Below are positions 10,862 through 18,369 of a DNA stretch of 40,506 nt, in pieces (position 1 is the first letter of the stretch; every line of letters begins with the position of its first letter). A program made the translations under genes and the position numbers. A model generated the notes under the pieces. The model made no database searches and was not told the DNA's origin. It saw nothing but the letters and a program-made list of their open reading frames with translations. The stretch comes from Lysobacter sp. Root690 (lineage in GTDB: Bacteria; Pseudomonadota; Gammaproteobacteria; Xanthomonadales; Xanthomonadaceae), in the NCBI RefSeq assembly GCF_001427785.1, contig NZ_LMHM01000016.1, positions 698,042 to 738,547 on the forward strand. The letters are read 5' to 3'.

Positions 10862-11071
10862 TTACTCCAGCGGACAGCCGGCCGAGATCAGGCAGGTGCT
10901 GAAGTCGCCTTCGCACACCATGTCGTCTTCCGGGCCGCCGCTTTCGCTCATGCACACGTTGTAGGCGATACGGCATTCGCGGCAGGGATTGAGCGGAGGG
11001 TGGGCGGCGACGGCCGAGCCGGCGAAGACGAAGGCGGCGACGGCGGTCAGGGTGAGCTTGCGCAGGTTCAT
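10862..11071 (-). CDS. secreted six-cysteine peptide, paralog 2 (69 aa)
   Basis: The second member of the family, with a signal peptide at residues 1-23 (AAFVFAGSAVAA). The mature part starts HPPLNPC and has Cys30, 33, 40, 53, 60 and 66, spaced C-x2-C-x6-C-x12-C-x6-C-x5-C. The central loop is five residues longer than in paralog 1 and is acidic (GGPEDD). The last nine residues, CLISAGCPLE, are shared with paralog 4, so these two form a subgroup. I start it at MNLRKL, where AAAGGAG stands seven bases before the ATG, rather than six codons upstream. It probably shares a transcript with paralogs 3 and 1. The function is unknown. Confidence 0.85.
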   Translation of the reverse strand: MNLRKLTLTAVAAFVFAGSAVAAHPPLNPCRECRIAYNVCMSESGGPEDDMVCEGDFSTCLISAGCPLE

Positions 11072-11182
11072 GTGGTGCTCCTTTTCCATGGATGGGCGCG
11101 GGGCCGCGGCCCCGGCCTGAGTGACTGCGCCGCGAGCGCGGTCGCAGTGGCGAATCCCGATGCGTGCGAGCGAACGGGACGG

Positions 11183-11380
11183 TTACTGCAGGGGGCAGTT
11201 CTTGCGGCGCAGGCAGTCGTCGCGCTTGTAATCGCAATCGAGCTGGCCCAGCTGCAGGCATCGGTTGTACAGGTCGTAACAGACCTGACACGGATTGACC
11301 GCGGAACTCGCGGTGGTAAACGCACTGCAACCGAACACGAAGGCGGCGAGCGCCGCCAGCGCGGGTCTGGACAGTTTCAT
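11183..11380 (-). CDS. secreted six-cysteine peptide, paralog 3 (65 aa)
   Basis: The third family member and probably the first gene of a three-gene minus-strand unit. The signal peptide spans residues 1-28 (MKLSRPALAALAAFVFGC, then SAFTTASSA). The mature part carries Cys31, 34, 41, 49, 56 and 62, spaced C-x2-C-x6-C-x7-C-x6-C-x5-C, as in paralogs 1 and 5, and ends KNCPLQ. A further Cys18 lies in the hydrophobic core. It looks slightly like a lipobox (VFGC), but an Ala-x-Ala cleavage site follows, so I read this as a secreted peptide. The start at MKLSRP has a CGGAGA ribosome binding site. It shares an upstream motif with paralog 5 (11448-11461). Confidence 0.85.
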   Translation of the reverse strand: MKLSRPALAALAAFVFGCSAFTTASSAVNPCQVCYDLYNRCLQLGQLDCDYKRDDCLRRKNCPLQ

Positions 11381-11867
11381 GATGATCGTCTCCGGATCGG
11401 TCAGACCGTCGCTCAGGACGGCCGCCCGCGCCTTGCGGGCCGGTCGCACGCTAACACCGGCGCGGCGGGCGAATCGAGCTGCACTGCGGCATGCCGATGC
11501 GCCTGATCATCGCGGCGATGTCCGGCGAACGAGAAAAAAACGCGAGCGCGCGCATCGAATCGACGACTCGATCACGAGGCGTTATCGCCCGCTGTCGCAT
11601 CCACGCAACCGCGACAACGACGCAATCCACGCGAACACCGCGCGACTCGACCGTTTCGGCAAACTCCGCGCATTCATCGATGCGAAAATCCGGCCACTCG
11701 CATCTGGCCCGCAACAATGCACGATGCATGCAACGGGCCGATGGTTTACAGCCGATCGCATACAGTGACGAAGGTCATAGCGACTTCTTTCAGATTCCAT
11801 CCGCGCGCGATGCGTCTAGATTTCGCGGCAAGCTCAATCCGAGCCAGCCCCATCGAGGACGCCCCCA
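11381..11867. other. 487-base divergent intergenic region
   Basis: This lies between paralog 3 (-) and the 116-residue secreted protein (+). Apart from the promoter-like motif at 11448-11461 I see no feature. A 92-codon minus-strand frame (11451-11729) has no ribosome binding site and no resemblance to anything. The middle is full of CG dinucleotides and short A runs and looks less codon-like than its surroundings, as expected of acquired or degraded DNA. Confidence 0.5.
11448..11461 (-). promoter_or_regulatory. shared upstream motif / extended -10 of peptide operon A
   Basis: On the minus strand GCCGGTGTTAGCGT lies 68 bases before the start of paralog 3. The same motif, with one base changed, lies 69 bases before paralog 5. 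The TGnTAGCGT core could be an extended -10 box. No convincing -35 element is seen. Confidence 0.45.
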
Positions 11868-12218
11868 ATGTCGCTGCTACGTACCGTCACCCTTACCTGT
11901 CTGCTGAGCCTGTCCGCGACCGCAGCGTCCGCGGCCACGCTCGATTCCTGCGTCGATCTGGGCGACAGCTCGCAGATCTCGCGCGCCGGCGCGCAGTTCG
12001 TCGTGGTCAAGCACGACAGCGAGTTCTATCGCGTCGGCTTCCGCCAGACCTGTTCGGACCTGACCACCACCAACAAGATGGAAATCTCCAGCGAGCAGCA
12101 GGCCAACCGCCTGTGCCCGAGCGGCAGCGTGGTCAAGACCGCGCGCGACACCTGCGACGTCGGCAAGGTCGACAAGATCGACGAAGCCGCTTACGACCGT
12201 TACCGTCGTCAGCGCTGA
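11868..12218 (+). CDS. secreted protein, possibly DUF6491-like, 116 aa
   Basis: An exported protein with a signal peptide (residues 1-22, LSLSATAASA). The mature part contains four cysteines (28, 62, 83 and 96), which could form two disulfides. The order C, then a hydrophobic strand (AQFVVVKHDSEFYRV), then a mid C-x-D-L, then N-R-L-C-P and a late C-D-V-G-K-V-D-K-I is like DUF6491 proteins as I remember them. I give this as a tentative resemblance. GAGGA lies ten bases before the ATG and TAGATT (11816-11821) may be its -10 box. It points opposite to the cysteine-rich peptide genes on both sides and is terminated at 12269-12294. The function is unknown. Confidence 0.8.
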   Translation: MSLLRTVTLTCLLSLSATAASAATLDSCVDLGDSSQISRAGAQFVVVKHDSEFYRVGFRQTCSDLTTTNKMEISSEQQANRLCPSGSVVKTARDTCDVGKVDKIDEAAYDRYRRQR

Positions 12219-12268
12219 GCCTGCGCCACGCGCGTTCCGCATGCGGAGCGCGCGGCCGGTGTCCGCGG

Positions 12269-12294
12269 AAAAGGCGGCCGGAAGGCCGCCTTTT
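12269..12294. terminator. rho-independent terminator
   Basis: An 11-base stem (12269-12279 with 12284-12294), a GGAA loop and a T-run on the plus side; it lies 50 bases after the secreted-protein gene. It can also stop leftward transcripts from paralog 4. Confidence 0.88.
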
Positions 12295-12387
12295 TCGTAT
12301 CCGCAGCCGAGGTGAGCGGCTGCCGCCGCCGGCCAACGCCGAGGCGGCGCGAAACGCGCGGGCCCGTGCCGGACCCGCGCGCGATCC

Positions 12388-12597
12388 TTACTCCAGCGGG
12401 CAACCCGCCGAGATCAGGCATTGGCTGAAAGGTGTTTCGCAATCGCGGCTGCCGTCGAGACCGCCGTTGGTCATGCAGTTCTGATATTGCGTGCGGCATT
12501 GCTTGCACGGGTTCAACGGCGGCGGAACCGCCGCGACCACCGAAGCGGAGAACGCGAACGCGGCCAACGCCGCGAACAGGGTCTTGCGCGACTTCAT
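12388..12597 (-). CDS. secreted six-cysteine peptide, paralog 4 (69 aa)
   Basis: The fourth family member. The signal peptide is residues 1-23 (AFAFSASVVAA), then VPPPLNPC. The six cysteines (31, 34, 41, 53, 60 and 66) are spaced C-x2-C-x6-C-x11-C-x6-C-x5-C. The C-terminus CLISAGCPLE is identical to paralog 2, and both have a proline run before the first Cys, so the two probably come from one duplication. A perfect AAGGAGG Shine-Dalgarno lies five bases before the ATG, the best in the cluster. It follows paralog 5 by 46 bases, so the two are likely one operon. The function is unknown. Confidence 0.87.
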   Translation of the reverse strand: MKSRKTLFAALAAFAFSASVVAAVPPPLNPCKQCRTQYQNCMTNGGLDGSRDCETPFSQCLISAGCPLE

Positions 12598-12643
12598 GCA
12601 ACCTCCTTATCCATGCATCCTGAGCGATACCTACGGCCGCGAC

Positions 12644-12838
12644 TCACCACGGCGGATTCGGGCAGCCGTAGCGGCTCAGACACTGCGAGAGTTGGTACTC
12701 GCAGTTCTCCACGCCGGAGTTGACGCACTTGTTGTAACGCACCCAGCAGGTATCGCAGGCATCGGCGGCCATCGCGGTGGTGACCACCGCGCAGCCGAAC
12801 ACGAACGCGGCCAAGGCCGCGAGAGAGCGCTTCTTCAT
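12644..12838 (-). CDS. secreted six-cysteine peptide, paralog 5 (64 aa)
   Basis: The fifth family member and first gene of its two-gene unit. The signal peptide is residues 1-25 (AAFVFGCAVVTTAMAA), almost the same hydrophobic core as paralog 3. The mature part has Cys28, 31, 38, 46, 53 and 59, spaced C-x2-C-x6-C-x7-C-x6-C-x5-C. It ends in GCPNPPW rather than CPL. The conserved Tyr (C-W-V-R-Y-N-K-C) and the acid after the fourth Cys are kept. AGGAG stands nine bases before the ATG. Upstream is the GCCGGTGCTAGCGT motif shared with paralog 3. No known family is recognised. Confidence 0.86.
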   Translation of the reverse strand: MKKRSLAALAAFVFGCAVVTTAMAADACDTCWVRYNKCVNSGVENCEYQLSQCLSRYGCPNPPW

Positions 12839-12906
12839 CGAATCGGACTCCTGTTTCCAGTGAAAGCGGCCAACCGGGCCGCCGCCCGCAATCCGCAGGC
12901 GACTGG

Positions 12907-12920
12907 ACGCTAGCACCGGC
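12907..12920 (-). promoter_or_regulatory. shared upstream motif / extended -10 of peptide operon B
   Basis: On the minus strand GCCGGTGCTAGCGT lies 69 bases before the start of paralog 5, matching the motif before paralog 3 in 13 of 14 bases and at the same distance. A TTGTCA lies upstream, but 20 bases from TAGCGT, which is long for a -35/-10 pair. Confidence 0.45.
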
Positions 12921-13197
12921 ATCGCCTCGCGCTGACAAGCCCTGGCAGAACCGACAGGTCGCATGCGCGGACAGATACCGCAGTTGCGACGCGCAACGCG
13001 TTTCGCGCGTTCGATCGCGTTGCGATGTGGCGCGGTGCAACACGCGGCCATAACGGTTCGATGCGATCCGCCGCGCAATGAATGCCGAGTGTCATGCGGC
13101 AACGAACCTCGTCGAAACCTTCGCGCCAACTGCGGTGCGCGGCCCGCGCGAACCGCGCACCGCACCAAGCAAAACCGCGCGCGCATCCCCGCAAACG

Positions 13198-13220
13198 AAA
13201 AAGGCGGCCCGAAGGCCGCC
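13198..13220 (-). terminator. rho-independent terminator after clpA
   Basis: Read on the minus strand: GGCGGCC, TTCG loop, GGCCGCC, then TTTTT. It lies 34 bases after the clpA stop codon. Confidence 0.88.
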
Positions 13221-13253
13221 TCTCTCACGATGCCGCAAGCAGCGGCGTCCCGA

Positions 13254-15533
13254 TCACACCGTCGCCGGCAACAGCTTCTCCGGCTCGGCATGCGCCTCGA
13301 CCACCAGCTCGTCGTTGGCGACGTCGATGGTGACCCGGCCGCCGTCGATCAGCTTGCCGAACAGCAGTTCGTCGGCCAACGGACGCTTGATCTTGTCCTG
13401 GATCACGCGTGCCATCGGACGCGCGCCCATGAGCGGATCGAAGCCGTGCTGGGCCAGCCAGTCGCGCGCGGTCGGGGTGGCGGTCAGGGTCACGTTCTTC
13501 TCGTGCAACTGGCTTTCCAGTTCGATCAGGAACTTGTCCACCACCCGCAGGATGTGCTCGAAGCCCAGCGCCTGGAACTGCACCACCGCGTCGAGGCGGT
13601 TGCGGAATTCCGGGGTGAAGGCCTTGCGGATCGATTCCATCGCGTCGGTGGAATGGTCCTGCTTGGTGAAGCCGATCGAACGCCGCGAGGCCTGGGCCGC
13701 GCCGGCATTGGTCGTCATCACCACGATCACGTTCTTGAAGTTGGCTTCGCGACCGTTGGTATCGGTCAAGGTGCCGCGGTCCATGACCTGCAACAGGATG
13801 TTGAAGATGTCCGGATGCGCCTTCTCGACCTCGTCGAGCAGCAACACGCAGTGCGGGGTCTTGACGATCTTCTCGGTCAGCAGGCCGCCCTGGTCGAAGC
13901 CGACATAGCCCGGAGGCGCGCCGATCAGGCGGCTGACCGAATGCGGTTCCATGTACTCGGACATGTCGAAGCGGACCAGCTCGATGCCCAGTTGCAGCGC
14001 GAGCTGCTTGGTCACCTCGGTCTTGCCCACGCCGGTCGGGCCGGAGAACAGGAAGTTGCCGATCGGCTTGTCCGGATTGCCCAGACCCGAGCGCGCGAGC
14101 TTGATAGCCGAGGCGAGCGTCTCGATCGCCGGGTCCTGGCCGAAGATCACCATCTTGAGGTTGCGCTCGAGATTGCGCAGCACGTCCTTGTCGTTGGCCG
14201 AGACCTGCTTGGTCGGGATGCGCGCCATCTTGGCCACGATCATCTCGACTTCCTCGATGTCGATCACCGCCTTGCGCGCCGACTCGGGCAGCAGACGCTG
14301 ACGCGCGCCGGCCTCGTCGATCACGTCGATCGCCTTGTCCGGCAGCAGACGGTCGCCGATGTGCTTGACCGACAGGTCGACCGCGGCCTGCAAGGCCTCG
14401 TCGGCGTAGGTCACGCCGTGGTGCGATTCGTACTTGGGCTTGAGGCCCTGCAGGATCTCGTAGGTTTCGCCCACGGTCGGCTCAACGATGTCGATCTTCT
14501 GGAAGCGCCGCGCCAGCGCGCGGTCCTTTTCGAAGATGCCGCGGTATTCCTGGAACGTGGTCGAACCGATGCAGCGCAGCTCGCCCGAGGACAGCGCCGG
14601 CTTAATCAGGTTGCTGGCGTCCATGGTGCCGCCGCTGGCCGAACCGGCGCCGATGATGGTGTGGATCTCATCGACGAACAGGATCGACTCGGGCTGCTTC
14701 TTGAGCTGCGCGAGCACGGCCTTGAGGCGCTTTTCGAAATCGCCGCGGTACTTGGTGCCGGCGACCAGCGCGCCCAGGTCGAGGGCGTAGATGGTCGCGT
14801 TGCGCAGCACCTCGGGCACTTCGCCGTCGACGATGCGCTTGGCCAGGCCCTCGGCGATCGCGGTCTTGCCCACGCCGGCCTCGCCGACGTAGAGCGGGTT
14901 GTTCTTGCGCCGGCGGCACAGCACCTGGATGGTGCGCTCCACCTCGTCGCCACGCCCGACCAGCGGGTCGATCTTGCCCTCGCGGGCGAGCTGGTTGAGG
15001 TTGCTGGCGAACTCGGCCAGGGCGTCGGACTTGCCTTCGCTGTCCGGGCCTTCCGGCGGCTTGGCCTCTTCCTCGTGGTGACCCTGCCCGTCCTCGGCGC
15101 TGTGCTTGACGATGCCGTGCGACAGGTAATTGACCACGTCGAGCCGGGCCACGTCCTGCTGATTGAGGAAGTAGACCGCGTGCGAGTCCTTCTCGCCGAA
15201 GATCGCCACCAGCACGTTGGCGCCGGTGACCTCCTTCTTGCCCGAGGACTGGACGTGGTAGACCGCGCGCTGCAGCACCCGCTGGAACCCGAGCGTGGGC
15301 TGGGTGTCGCGGTCGACGTCGTCGGGCAGGACCTGGACCGAGGTCGCGATGGCCTGTTCGAGGTCGCTGCGCAGGCGCAGGAAGTCGGCGCCGGTCGCCT
15401 TGAGCACGGCTTCCGCCGAGGGGTTGTCGAGTAGTGCGAGCAGCAGGTGTTCGACCGTCATGTACTCATGGCGCGCTTCGCGGGCGCGCTTGTAGCACTG
15501 GCCGATGCTGTATTCGAGATCCTTGCTGAACAT
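13254..15533 (-). CDS. clpA: ATP-dependent Clp protease ATP-binding subunit ClpA
   Basis: ClpA is the hexameric AAA+ unfoldase that feeds substrates to ClpP. The 759-residue product has the N-terminal double Clp domain (about 1-145), which docks ClpS, and an acidic linker (about 147-170). The first ATPase has Walker A GEAGVGKT at 217-224 and Walker B ILFVDE at 284-289. The second has Walker A GPTGVGKT at 498-505 and Walker B near 563-569. The ClpP-docking tripeptide IGF at 620-622 marks it as a true ClpP partner rather than ClpB. The ATG at 15533 has GGAGG nine bases upstream; the longer open frame is spurious. clpS lies just upstream on the same strand. Confidence 0.97.
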   Translation of the reverse strand: MFSKDLEYSIGQCYKRAREARHEYMTVEHLLLALLDNPSAEAVLKATGADFLRLRSDLEQAIATSVQVLPDDVDRDTQPTLGFQRVLQRAVYHVQSSGKKEVTGANVLVAIFGEKDSHAVYFLNQQDVARLDVVNYLSHGIVKHSAEDGQGHHEEEAKPPEGPDSEGKSDALAEFASNLNQLAREGKIDPLVGRGDEVERTIQVLCRRRKNNPLYVGEAGVGKTAIAEGLAKRIVDGEVPEVLRNATIYALDLGALVAGTKYRGDFEKRLKAVLAQLKKQPESILFVDEIHTIIGAGSASGGTMDASNLIKPALSSGELRCIGSTTFQEYRGIFEKDRALARRFQKIDIVEPTVGETYEILQGLKPKYESHHGVTYADEALQAAVDLSVKHIGDRLLPDKAIDVIDEAGARQRLLPESARKAVIDIEEVEMIVAKMARIPTKQVSANDKDVLRNLERNLKMVIFGQDPAIETLASAIKLARSGLGNPDKPIGNFLFSGPTGVGKTEVTKQLALQLGIELVRFDMSEYMEPHSVSRLIGAPPGYVGFDQGGLLTEKIVKTPHCVLLLDEVEKAHPDIFNILLQVMDRGTLTDTNGREANFKNVIVVMTTNAGAAQASRRSIGFTKQDHSTDAMESIRKAFTPEFRNRLDAVVQFQALGFEHILRVVDKFLIELESQLHEKNVTLTATPTARDWLAQHGFDPLMGARPMARVIQDKIKRPLADELLFGKLIDGGRVTIDVANDELVVEAHAEPEKLLPATV

Positions 15534-15622
15534 GGGGCGTAGCCTCCAGAACGTATGCACGCTACGTGGGGGCGCTCGCCGGCTTTTCCATGCCCCGCCC
15601 CAACGGGTGCGACAGCTCCCTT

Positions 15623-15943
15623 TTAGGCCCTTTCCATCGTGCACAGCAAGGGGTGCTGATGCAGTCTTGAAAATTCGTTCACCTGGGCGACCTTGGACTC
15701 GGCCACTTCGCGGGTGAAAACCCCGCATACGCCACGGCCGCGGGTATGCACATGCAGCATGATCTGGGTCGCTTTTTCGACATTCATCGGGAAAAAGCGG
15801 GTCAGGACCTCGACAACGAAGTCCATCGGGGTGTAATCGTCGTTAAGCAGCAGTACGGAATACAGCGGCGGACGGGCGACTTCGGGCTTGCCGGTTTCCA
15901 CCAGCACGCCGTGACTGTGTTCGTGTTCGGTCTGTTTTGCCAT
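15623..15943 (-). CDS. clpS: ATP-dependent Clp protease adaptor ClpS
   Basis: ClpS binds proteins with N-terminal Leu, Phe, Tyr or Trp and hands them to ClpA. The 106-residue product matches the family length. The residues that hold the N-degron are at their E. coli positions: Asn34, Asp35, Asp36, Met40 and His66. The [17 protein letters not shown] block is unmistakable. The last 25 residues ([20 protein letters not shown] region) are the usual docking tail. No Shine-Dalgarno precedes the ATG; a perfect TATAAT ends six bases before it, so the transcript may be leaderless. It heads a clpS-clpA pair 89 bases apart, as in E. coli. Aat, which makes its substrates, is encoded upstream in the window. 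Confidence 0.96.
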   Translation of the reverse strand: MAKQTEHEHSHGVLVETGKPEVARPPLYSVLLLNDDYTPMDFVVEVLTRFFPMNVEKATQIMLHVHTRGRGVCGVFTREVAESKVAQVNEFSRLHQHPLLCTMERA

Positions 15944-15949
15944 CGGAGG

Positions 15950-15955
15950 ATTATA
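15950..15955 (-). promoter_or_regulatory. perfect -10 box very close to clpS start
   Basis: TATAAT on the minus strand ends six bases before the clpS ATG, so transcription should begin at or next to the start codon. There is no matching TTGACA-like -35 element 17 bases upstream. Confidence 0.5.
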
Positions 15956-16122
15956 GACCGCTGCCCCGATCCGGGCGTGGGGTGGAGATGGCGCGGACGC
16001 GTGGCGGCCGCGTGACGACATGGACGCACCGTACGGCCGCATTGCAAAATGCCGCAGCGCCGCCATCTGTGTCGGAGCCGTCGGACTTAGTTGCGCCGCC
16101 GCCGTTGAATTCAAGGACCCTC

Positions 16123-16725
16123 ATGCGCCTGCCCCGTTGTCTGCTGCCCGTCGCCCTGCTCGCGCTGTCGCCGGTGGCCGCATTCGCCGCCGTCGAGCCG
16201 GCCGCCAGGACGGCGCCCAAGCAAACGCAGGCCAAGCAGGCAGAGGGCAAACAGGTAGAAGCCAGTATCGATCGCGGCGACGCGGCCCGGGCCGAGCCCG
16301 ACGCCAATGCCTCCAAGGCCGGCGATGCGCGCATCCGCCAGCAGCTCGACGCCCTGGGCTACAAGTATCAGGTCGACGAGGACGGCGATTTCGTCCTGAC
16401 CTTCGGCCTGGACGGCGACCGCAGCCAGATGGCCTATGTGCTGTCGAGCACCCAGAGCTACGGCAAGCTGCAGGTGCGCGAGGTGTGGTCGCCGGGGTAT
16501 CGCGCCGCCGACCAGGACTTCCCGGCCGATGTCGCCAACCGCCTGCTCGAGGACAGCCACCTGAGCAAGATGGGCGGCTGGGTCAAGCAGGACGGGGTCG
16601 CGGTGTTCGTGGTCAAGCTCGACGCCGGCGCGGCCCAGGACGATCTGGACGACGCCATCGACTACGTGGTCCGCGCCGCCGACCAGATGGAAGCCGTGCT
16701 CACGCCCGGCAAGGACGAATTCTGA
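16123..16725 (+). CDS. secreted YbjN-domain-like protein, 200 aa
   Basis: An exported protein. Residues 1-23 are a signal peptide (LLPVALLALSPVAAFA), followed by a low-complexity Ala/Lys/Gln/Glu stretch (about 24-70). The folded part (about 71-195) begins IRQQLDALGYKYQVDEDGDFVLTF. Its LGY-x-Y-x-VDEDGDF start and alternating short strands and helices resemble the YbjN domain, usually a small chaperone-like fold. I am moderately sure. AAGGA lies six bases before the ATG. It ends one base before the GTG of nudJ, so it is probably the first gene of the nudJ-mnmA-hflD operon. No catalytic residues are apparent. Confidence 0.75.
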   Translation: MRLPRCLLPVALLALSPVAAFAAVEPAARTAPKQTQAKQAEGKQVEASIDRGDAARAEPDANASKAGDARIRQQLDALGYKYQVDEDGDFVLTFGLDGDRSQMAYVLSSTQSYGKLQVREVWSPGYRAADQDFPADVANRLLEDSHLSKMGGWVKQDGVAVFVVKLDAGAAQDDLDDAIDYVVRAADQMEAVLTPGKDEF

Positions 16726-16726
16726 C

Positions 16727-17221
16727 GTGAGCTACCGCGAAGGCCGTTTCTGGCAACCCGACGTCACCGTCGCCACGATCGTGGTCGAGGGCGGCCGCCT
16801 GTTGATGGTCGAAGAGACAGTCGGCGGGCAATTGGTGATCAACCAGCCCGCCGGGCACCTGGAACCCGACGAAAGCCTGCTCGACGCGGCGCTGCGCGAG
16901 ACCCTGGAAGAAACCGGCTGGGACGTGCGCCTGACCGCCTTCATCGGCGCTTATCAGTGGAAAGCACCGTTGCAGCCGGACGGCTCCGGCGGCCGTCATT
17001 ACCTGCGCTTCGCCTTCGCCGCCGAACCGGTCCGGCATCACGCCGAGCGCGCGCTCGACGAAGGCATCGCGCAGGCGCTGTGGATGACCCCGGCCGAATT
17101 GCAGGCGCGCGCGCCGCAGCACCGCGGCCCGCTGGTCTGGCAGGTCGTGGCCGATTACCTGGGCGGACGCCGCCATTCGCTGGACCTGGTGCAGCACATG
17201 GTCTCGCCCGAACCGCTGTGA
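16727..17221 (+). CDS. nudJ: Nudix hydrolase, NudJ-type
   Basis: A Nudix pyrophosphohydrolase of 164 residues. The Nudix box is complete at 43-64: G-x5-E-x7-R-E-x2-E-E-x-G-W, opening GHLEPDE. Nudix enzymes split nucleoside diphosphates linked to another group. NudJ of E. coli acts on thiamine-type pyrophosphates and on nucleoside triphosphates. The NudJ assignment rests on the W-P-D-V-T-V-A-T start and on the gene order nudJ-mnmA-hflD, which is that of E. coli. It starts at a GTG one base after the previous stop codon and overlaps a possible GTG start of mnmA. Confidence 0.85.
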   Translation: MSYREGRFWQPDVTVATIVVEGGRLLMVEETVGGQLVINQPAGHLEPDESLLDAALRETLEETGWDVRLTAFIGAYQWKAPLQPDGSGGRHYLRFAFAAEPVRHHAERALDEGIAQALWMTPAELQARAPQHRGPLVWQVVADYLGGRRHSLDLVQHMVSPEPL

Positions 17222-17226
17222 CCGTC

Positions 17227-18369
17227 ATGGCAGGGTCGGCGGACACCATCGTGGGCATGTCGGGCGGGGTCGATTCCTCGGTCGCCGCGCTGTTGCTGCG
17301 CGACAGCGGCGAGGCGCTGTCGGGTTTGTTCATGCAGAACTGGGCCGATGACGGCAGCGGCGACTGCCGCGCCGAGGACGACCGCCGCGATGCGGTCGCG
17401 GTGTCGGGCCGGCTGGGCCTGCCGATCCATTTCCGCGATTTCTCCGGCGAGTACTGGGCCGGGGTGTTCGAGCATTTCGTCGCCGAGTACGCGGCCGGCC
17501 GCACGCCGAACCCGGACGTGCTGTGCAACCGCGAAATCAAGTTCAAGCATTTCCTCGACGCCGCGCAGCAACTGGGCGCGCGCTACATCGCGACCGGTCA
17601 TTACGCGCGGGTCGATCAGGGGCCCGACGGCCGCTTCCGCCTGCTGCGCGCGCTCGACCGTAGCAAGGACCAGAGCTATTTCCTGCACCAGCTAGGCCAG
17701 ACGCAGCTGTCGGCGACCAAGTTCCCGCTCGGCGAGCTGCTCAAGCGCGATGTGCGCGAGATGGCGCGCATGGCCGCATTGCCGACCGCGACCAAGAAGG
17801 ATTCCACCGGCATCTGCTTCATCGGCGAACGCGACTTCCGCGAGTTCCTGTCGCGCTATCTGCCGGCGAAGCAAGGCGAGATCCGCACCCCGGACGGGCG
17901 CGTGGTCGGTACTCATGCCGGAGTGTTTTACTTCACTCTTGGCCAGCGCGAGGGCCTCAACATCGGCGGCGTGCGCGGGTTCGAACCGGCGCCGTGGTAC
18001 GTGATCGGCAAGAACGTGGTCAGCAACGTGCTGTACGTCGACCAGGGCAGCGACAGTCCGTGGCTGCATTCGCAGCGGCTGCGTTCGGAAACCGCGCACT
18101 GGATCGCCGGCGCTCCGCCCGCGACGCGTTTCGCCTGCACCGCGCAGACCCGCTATCGCCAGGCCGATCAGGACTGCGAGGTCACGGTGCTCGACGACGG
18201 CAGCGTGGACGTCGTGTTCCGCGAACCGCAGCGCGCGGTTACCCCGGGCCAGTCGCTGGTGCTGTACGCCGGCGAGGTCTGCCTCGGCGGCGCGGTGATC
18301 GCCACGACCGACGCGCCGGCCTGCGACCGTCCGCTTTCATCCCCCTCTATTCTTACCGCGAGCTCGTAA
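17227..18369 (+). CDS. mnmA: tRNA 2-thiouridylase MnmA
   Basis: MnmA uses ATP and sulfur from the Tus relay to make 2-thiouridine at wobble position 34 of the tRNAs for Lys, Glu and Gln. The 380-residue product has the PP-loop SGGVDSS at 12-18 that adenylates the base and the catalytic cysteines Cys100 ([12 protein letters not shown]) and Cys197 ([12 protein letters not shown]). The C-terminal OB-like domain ends near 360. The ATG at 17227 is used; an in-frame GTG at 17218 overlaps the nudJ stop codon by four bases (GTGA) and would add three residues. The stop codon overlaps the hflD start (TAATG), so the two are coupled. Confidence 0.96.
   Translation: MAGSADTIVGMSGGVDSSVAALLLRDSGEALSGLFMQNWADDGSGDCRAEDDRRDAVAVSGRLGLPIHFRDFSGEYWAGVFEHFVAEYAAGRTPNPDVLCNREIKFKHFLDAAQQLGARYIATGHYARVDQGPDGRFRLLRALDRSKDQSYFLHQLGQTQLSATKFPLGELLKRDVREMARMAALPTATKKDSTGICFIGERDFREFLSRYLPAKQGEIRTPDGRVVGTHAGVFYFTLGQREGLNIGGVRGFEPAPWYVIGKNVVSNVLYVDQGSDSPWLHSQRLRSETAHWIAGAPPATRFACTAQTRYRQADQDCEVTVLDDGSVDVVFREPQRAVTPGQSLVLYAGEVCLGGAVIATTDAPACDRPLSSPSILTASS

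Larger units (their letters stand above)
12839..13253. other. 415-base intergenic region between peptide operon and clpA
   Basis: Upstream of paralog 5 and downstream of clpA. It contains the shared promoter-like motif (12907-12920) and the clpA terminator (13198-13220). The E. coli counterpart of this spot holds tRNA gene serW; I looked for a tRNA cloverleaf and saw none. I see nothing else. Confidence 0.5.

Noticed and set aside
11310-11345. Lipoprotein lipobox in paralogs 3 and 5 (VFGC)
   Set aside because: The Cys lies inside the hydrophobic core with Phe at -2, and a normal signal peptidase site follows; paralogs 1, 2 and 4 lack it.
11451-11729. 92-codon minus-strand frame in the gap between peptide operons
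   Set aside because: It has no ribosome binding site, no signal peptide and odd composition, and it covers the shared promoter-like motif.
12839-13253. tRNA-Ser gene expected from E. coli synteny
   Set aside because: No acceptor stem, T-loop GTTCGA-type block or cloverleaf can be traced.
12963-15434. 823-codon open frame opposite clpA
   Set aside because: Same reason: an antisense shadow of a certain gene.
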